Shown here: positions 6,646 to 9,001 of the stretch, one piece after another | Layout of the letters: each line of letters begins with the position of its first letter | Numbering within the stretch: the stretch's first letter is position 1 | NCBI GenBank assembly: GCA_947167635.1 | Contig: CAMVIT010000086.1 | Location: 1 to 9,001, forward strand | DNA length: 9,001 nt | Source: F23-D06 sp947167635 | GTDB lineage: Bacteria; Bacteroidota; Bacteroidia; Bacteroidales; WCHB1-69 | Direction: 5' to 3' | Position numbers and translations under genes: made by a program | Notes under the pieces: generated by a model | Seen by the model: only the letters and a program-made list of their open reading frames with translations | What the model was told of the DNA's origin: nothing | The model's database searches: none

Positions 6646-7131
6646 TTGGCGTCTATGTCAGGGCATCTGACTTTTTTTCTCGCGCGCACGGCAATGTTGG
6701 CGCTGGCCGTCACCATCCACAACCTGCCCGAGGGCATGGCCGTGGGCGTGGTCTTCGCCGGTGAAGCGCAAGGGCTGATCCTCAGCGCCGCCCTCGCGGT
6801 GAGCATCGGTATCGCCATACAGAACATCCCCGAAGGCGCCATCATCTCCATGCCCATGCACGCGGAGGGCAACTCCCGTATGAAGTCGTTCCTCATCGGC
6901 ACCCTGAGCGGCGTGGTGGAACCCATCGGTGCCGTGGCCATTTTGCTGCTGGCCGGCGTGCTCGGTGTGGCGCTTCCCTACCTACTGGCCTTCGCCGCCG
7001 GCGCCATGATGTATGTGGTCGTGGAGGAACTCATCCCCGAGACCGCCCAAGGCGCCCACACCAACCTCTCCACGATCGGCTTTGCCATCGGCTTCGTCCT
7101 GATGATGGTGATGGACGTGGTGCTGGGGTAG
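6646..7131 (+). pseudogene. 5'-truncated ZIP-family metal transporter
   Basis: An open frame of 161 codons covers the C-terminal part of a GufA/ZupT-like ZIP transporter, usually about 250-270 aa. Family likeness starts at about residue 13 (ARTAMLALAVTIHNLPEG). It retains the metal motifs HNLPEG (25-30), QNIPEG (59-64), Glu92 in GVVEPIG and the EE pair at 127-128, and about five membrane segments corresponding to TM4-TM8. The first three segments and the usual His-rich loop are absent; upstream of about 6680 is unrelated DNA. The frame could start at TTG 6646, ATG 6655 or ATG 6694, none with a clear leader or promoter. It ends in TAG and has no internal stop or frameshift. Its final 33 codons repeat those at the window start. 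Most likely it is a remnant of a duplication or rearrangement; a working half-transporter is less likely. Confidence 0.8.
7031..7129 (+). repeat. direct repeat, right copy (end of truncated ZIP gene)
   Basis: Partner of the repeat at 1-99, offset by 7030 bp in the same orientation. The two copies bracket the MarC gene, the butyrate operon and the riboswitch. The homologous part of the right copy probably extends left to about 6680, but the matching part of the left copy lies outside the window. Confidence 0.95.
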
Positions 7132-7254
7132 TCCGCAAATAGGTAGAATCCGTGACGCGACCACATCAGCGACACAGGAACGCTTGACATTCCTCGCCGC
7201 CAAACTTGTTCTGCAAGATGAACGTACAGGCAATCCTATGTTTATTATGATGGC

Positions 7255-7277
7255 AAAAAGCCGAAAGGTGGCGGCTT
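7255..7277 (-). terminator. intrinsic terminator after the AAA ATPase gene
   Basis: On the minus strand AAGCCG (7277-7272) and CGGCTT (7263-7258) form a 6-bp stem with an 8-nt loop, and the right arm runs into five T in a row. It lies about 10 nt after the ATPase stop, where a terminator is expected. On the + strand the same stem is followed by GTCGGTTTTT, so it may also stop reading from the ZIP fragment. The rest of 7132-7286 holds nothing I can recognise. Confidence 0.6.
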
Positions 7278-7286
7278 GTCGGTTTT

Positions 7287-8426
7287 TCAAATAATCTTTC
7301 CCTCCCACAATTCTTTGAAAAAGTCCGTCACATAATACAAATCGACATCCCCGCTCCGTCGGGTGACGCGGTCACGGGAAACTATAATCTGCCTGACGTT
7401 GGGATGCTCCTTGGCAAATTCGGCAAGACCTTTCTTGTGACTTGCTTGAACCGAATCGGTTGATTTGATTTCGATGGCCACCCGCGCATCCCCGATGACA
7501 GCGTCCACCTCCAGATTGTCGTACGTATGCCAATACGCCAACTTTTCCTCGCTATCGCTGTAACCGAGATACGCCACAATCTCCTGCATCACAAGATGTT
7601 CGAAAGCATGACCGTATTCAGGAGTCTTTGGGGCGAGATGATGACGGCCGGTCAGATAATTGGCGATGCCCACGTCAAAGAAATAGAACCGCGAAGCCTT
7701 GGCCAGCTTCCGTTTGATGACTTTCGAGTAAGCGGGCACCTCGAATCCTAACAAGGTGTCACAAAGTATCTTGTAATAAGCTTTGACCGTATTGGCAGAA
7801 ACGCCACAATCCGCTTCCACTTTCTCATAATTGAGCATCTCACCGTCCGAAATGGCAGCCACCTCCAGAAAACGGACAAAGTCATCCACGTTTTGAACAA
7901 CGGCTTCTTCGATGATTTCATCCTTCAGGTAGAGTTCAATATAGGATTTAAGGCGGTTGCGGGCATTCGCGACCATATAGTGCCGTGGAATCATACCGTT
8001 TTGTACAGCCCTTTCGAGATCGTAATCCGGAATCTCCGCACTGACCAAAGGGAATAGCATTTCAGGAATAGCCCGCCCGCCGAGATTGTTGGCACCGCTC
8101 TTTTTCAACTTTCGGGCACTGGAGCCGCTAAGAATAAAGAAAAGCCCCCTGTTCACCATCAGCCAATGGACTTCATCCAACAAATCGGGTACTTTTTGGA
8201 TTTCATCCACGATGACTAACGTCTCAGGCGGATAACGCAGCAACGATTCACGAAAAACTTCAGGGTGCTGACGGAATCGATTTCTCAACTCAGAGTTCAG
8301 GAGGTCGAAGTAAACAGCCTTCGGGAAACGCTCTTTCAACAGCGTTGACTTTCCCACCTGACGGCCTCCGAACAAGAACATAGCCTCGTCCAAACGGTTC
8401 TCAATATCGAATATTCTATGGTACAT
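7287..8426 (-). CDS. AAA_14 / DUF4143-type ATPase
   Basis: Encodes 379 residues from the ATG at 8426; the frame can be extended three codons to a TTG at 8435. The N-terminal ATPase domain has Walker A GGRQVGKS (20-27), Walker B LVIVDEIQ (70-77) and a sensor-like SGSSARKL (100-107). A helical middle part with a likely helix-turn-helix (about 195-220) follows. The C-terminal DUF4143 part resembles a PD-(D/E)XK nuclease fold, with Asp308 in LEVDAVIG and Glu319-Lys321 in IEIKS. Length and domain order are normal for this family, which is common in Bacteroidota, often in many copies, and has no settled function; DNA-related or defence roles have been suggested. It stands alone here, with its own promoter box, structured leader and terminator, and shows no link to the butyrate operon. 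Confidence 0.9.
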   Translation of the reverse strand: MYHRIFDIENRLDEAMFLFGGRQVGKSTLLKERFPKAVYFDLLNSELRNRFRQHPEVFRESLLRYPPETLVIVDEIQKVPDLLDEVHWLMVNRGLFFILSGSSARKLKKSGANNLGGRAIPEMLFPLVSAEIPDYDLERAVQNGMIPRHYMVANARNRLKSYIELYLKDEIIEEAVVQNVDDFVRFLEVAAISDGEMLNYEKVEADCGVSANTVKAYYKILCDTLLGFEVPAYSKVIKRKLAKASRFYFFDVGIANYLTGRHHLAPKTPEYGHAFEHLVMQEIVAYLGYSDSEEKLAYWHTYDNLEVDAVIGDARVAIEIKSTDSVQASHKKGLAEFAKEHPNVRQIIVSRDRVTRRSGDVDLYYVTDFFKELWEGKII

Positions 8427-8439
8427 AACGAACAAAATT

Positions 8440-8478
8440 TCCGCAACGTCATTGCGGATTTTTCAAGAATATCCGCAA
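8440..8478 (-). promoter_or_regulatory. alternative hairpins in the ATPase leader
   Basis: Three short segments alternate here: TCCGCAA (8440-8446), TTGCGGAT (8452-8459) and ATCCGCAA (8471-8478). The middle one can pair with the first (7 bp, 5-nt loop) or with the third (8 bp, 11-nt loop), but not both. In the minus-strand transcript they would occupy nearly the whole leader, ending 13 nt before the ATG. This could control translation of the ATPase, or on the + strand the first hairpin followed by ATTTTTC could act as a terminator. Confidence 0.45.
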
Positions 8479-8486
8479 CGGCGATG

Positions 8487-8494
8487 CAAAAATA
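8487..8494 (-). promoter_or_regulatory. promoter -7 box TATTTTTG for the ATPase gene
   Basis: TATTTTTG on the minus strand fits TAnnTTTG exactly and lies about 60 nt above the ATPase ATG. The -33 region is weak (CTG 21 nt upstream). Transcription would start near 8480, directly at the first arm of the leader hairpins. Confidence 0.5.
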
Positions 8495-8519
8495 CAATAA
8501 ATTTTGATTATGCGACAGT

Positions 8520-8935
8520 TGTTCGAAAAAATATTTTCATGTCAGGTCTGAGCACTTTGTTTCGGTGCCACACATAATCCGGCATTGTCGCTTTTCTTCC
8601 ATCATCATTTCATTGGCGACAACCTCCACCCATTGTCCCCGTTAAAAACACTCTTCCGTGGCAAATTCGTACTGCGAAATGAATATCTGCTTGAAAGCGT
8701 GCAGGTTGTTCTATTCCGTATCGGTGCAAAAATAGTAATTTTTTGCAAATTATCGGCTCAATCAGCACCGATAATCCCTGTTTTTCGCAATGATTTGAGC
8801 CAATTCCCAGCGAGGGTTCCTCACCTGCGTCAGCATTTCCACCAGTTGGGGCTCGGGCAAAAATCATCTATTGCAAATCCACGCAGATCCGCACGATCCG
8901 TGGAGATTTCCCCGCAAAATAGCCATTTATAGGGA
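8520..8935. other. intergenic region without a convincing gene
   Basis: No reading frame here has a credible start, length and composition. The stretch contains an inverted repeat TTGTCGC/GCGACAA (8585-8591 and 8616-8622), a cluster of competing inverted repeats at 8719-8775, a stem TCCACG/CGTGGA (8878-8883 and 8899-8904) enclosing a doubled GATCCG, and a short minus-strand frame (8762-8863) with protein-like composition. It may be decayed sequence or hold small RNA elements. Confidence 0.5.
8719..8775. repeat. cluster of competing inverted repeats
   Basis: TATCGGTGC (8719-8727) is the exact reverse complement of GCACCGATA (8765-8773). ATTATCGG (8749-8756) also pairs with CCGATAAT (8768-8775). 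Between them TGCAAAAA (8725-8732) pairs with TTTTTGCA (8740-8747). The three stems overlap, so only some can form at once. No coding role is evident. Confidence 0.6.
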
Positions 8936-8965
8936 TTCCTTTCTGACAGAAAATGTGCATTTTTG
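8936..8965 (+). promoter_or_regulatory. possible promoter with operator-like dyad for the gene at 8986
   Basis: CATTTTTG (8958-8965) is one base off the TAnnTTTG box, with a weak TTC 19 nt upstream. Between the two lies the dyad TTTCTG-A-CAGAAA (8940-8952), a perfect 6-bp inverted repeat placed where a repressor would block RNA polymerase. The predicted start is near 8972, about 14 nt before the ATG. Confidence 0.35.
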
Positions 8966-8985
8966 CGGCGTGAAAGAGTAAGGAT

Positions 8986-9001
8986 ATGAAAAAAGCAGCC
9001 T
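8986..9001 (+). CDS. start of an unidentified gene (partial)
   Basis: An ATG at 8986 follows AAGGA with a 2-nt gap and begins Met-Lys-Lys-Ala-Ala before the window ends. The basic start would suit a signal peptide or lipoprotein leader, but five residues are too few to tell. The AAGGA site and the promoter-like sequence just upstream support a real start. Confidence 0.5.

Noticed and set aside
1..7131. Insertion sequence or integron explanation for the duplicated ZIP ends
   Set aside because: No transposase, integrase, terminal inverted repeats or target-site duplication is visible; the repeats are parts of a gene, pointing to homologous recombination or duplication.
8610..8867. 85-codon minus-strand frame starting MIFARAPTGG
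   Set aside because: No recognisable motif or start signal; it overlaps the more protein-like 33-codon frame in another phase.
8878..8904. CRISPR-like or tandem repeat around the doubled GATCCG
   Set aside because: Only two 6-bp units and one short stem; no repeat-spacer pattern.
8585..8932. 115-codon + strand frame
   Set aside because: TTG start, composition typical of non-coding translation, crosses several inverted repeats, no recognisable domain.

Overview
The window looks like chromosomal DNA from an anaerobic member of Bacteroidota, probably a Bacteroidales butyrate producer of the Porphyromonas/Odoribacter kind; I cannot name the genus. The reasons are the TAnnTTTG-type promoter boxes (TATCTTTG, TATTTTTG), start codons preceded by A-rich leaders instead of clear Shine-Dalgarno sites, and a succinate-to-butyrate gene set of the type known in Porphyromonas gingivalis.

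Layout. Bases 1-101 are the last codons of a ZIP-family metal transporter on the + strand. Bases 153-6068 hold five tightly spaced minus-strand genes. In order of transcription they are abfD (4-hydroxybutyryl-CoA dehydratase), a 4-hydroxybutyrate CoA-transferase, a 4-hydroxybutyrate dehydrogenase, sucD (CoA-acylating succinate-semialdehyde dehydrogenase) and a MarC-family membrane protein. The first four gaps are 7, 18, 11 and 54 nt, so this reads as one operon. Upstream, at about 6341-6488 on the same strand, lies a well-conserved cobalamin riboswitch. It is preceded by a TATCTTTG promoter box (6544-6551) and followed by a 272-nt leader with several possible helices. At 6646-7131 (+) is a 5'-truncated second copy of the ZIP transporter; its last 33 codons match the tail at bases 1-99 with only four differences, all synonymous. 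The butyrate operon and its riboswitch therefore sit between two direct repeats of one transporter gene. Bases 7287-8426 (minus) encode a stand-alone AAA ATPase of the AAA_14/DUF4143 kind, with its own terminator, promoter box and a leader able to form alternative hairpins. Bases 8520-8985 have no convincing gene but contain several inverted repeats. A new + strand gene begins at 8986 and runs off the window.

How it fits together. SucD reduces succinyl-CoA to succinate semialdehyde, the iron-type dehydrogenase makes 4-hydroxybutyrate, the transferase adds CoA, and AbfD dehydrates the product to crotonyl-CoA, which is reduced to butyrate by enzymes encoded elsewhere. None of these steps uses B12. 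The competing fate of succinyl-CoA, propionate formation through methylmalonyl-CoA mutase, needs adenosylcobalamin. A cobalamin riboswitch on this operon therefore suggests a B12-gated choice between propionate and butyrate: with B12 present the operon would be off, and without it succinyl-CoA would be drained to butyrate. The aptamer and the genes are directly visible; the regulatory logic is inference and is the main finding.
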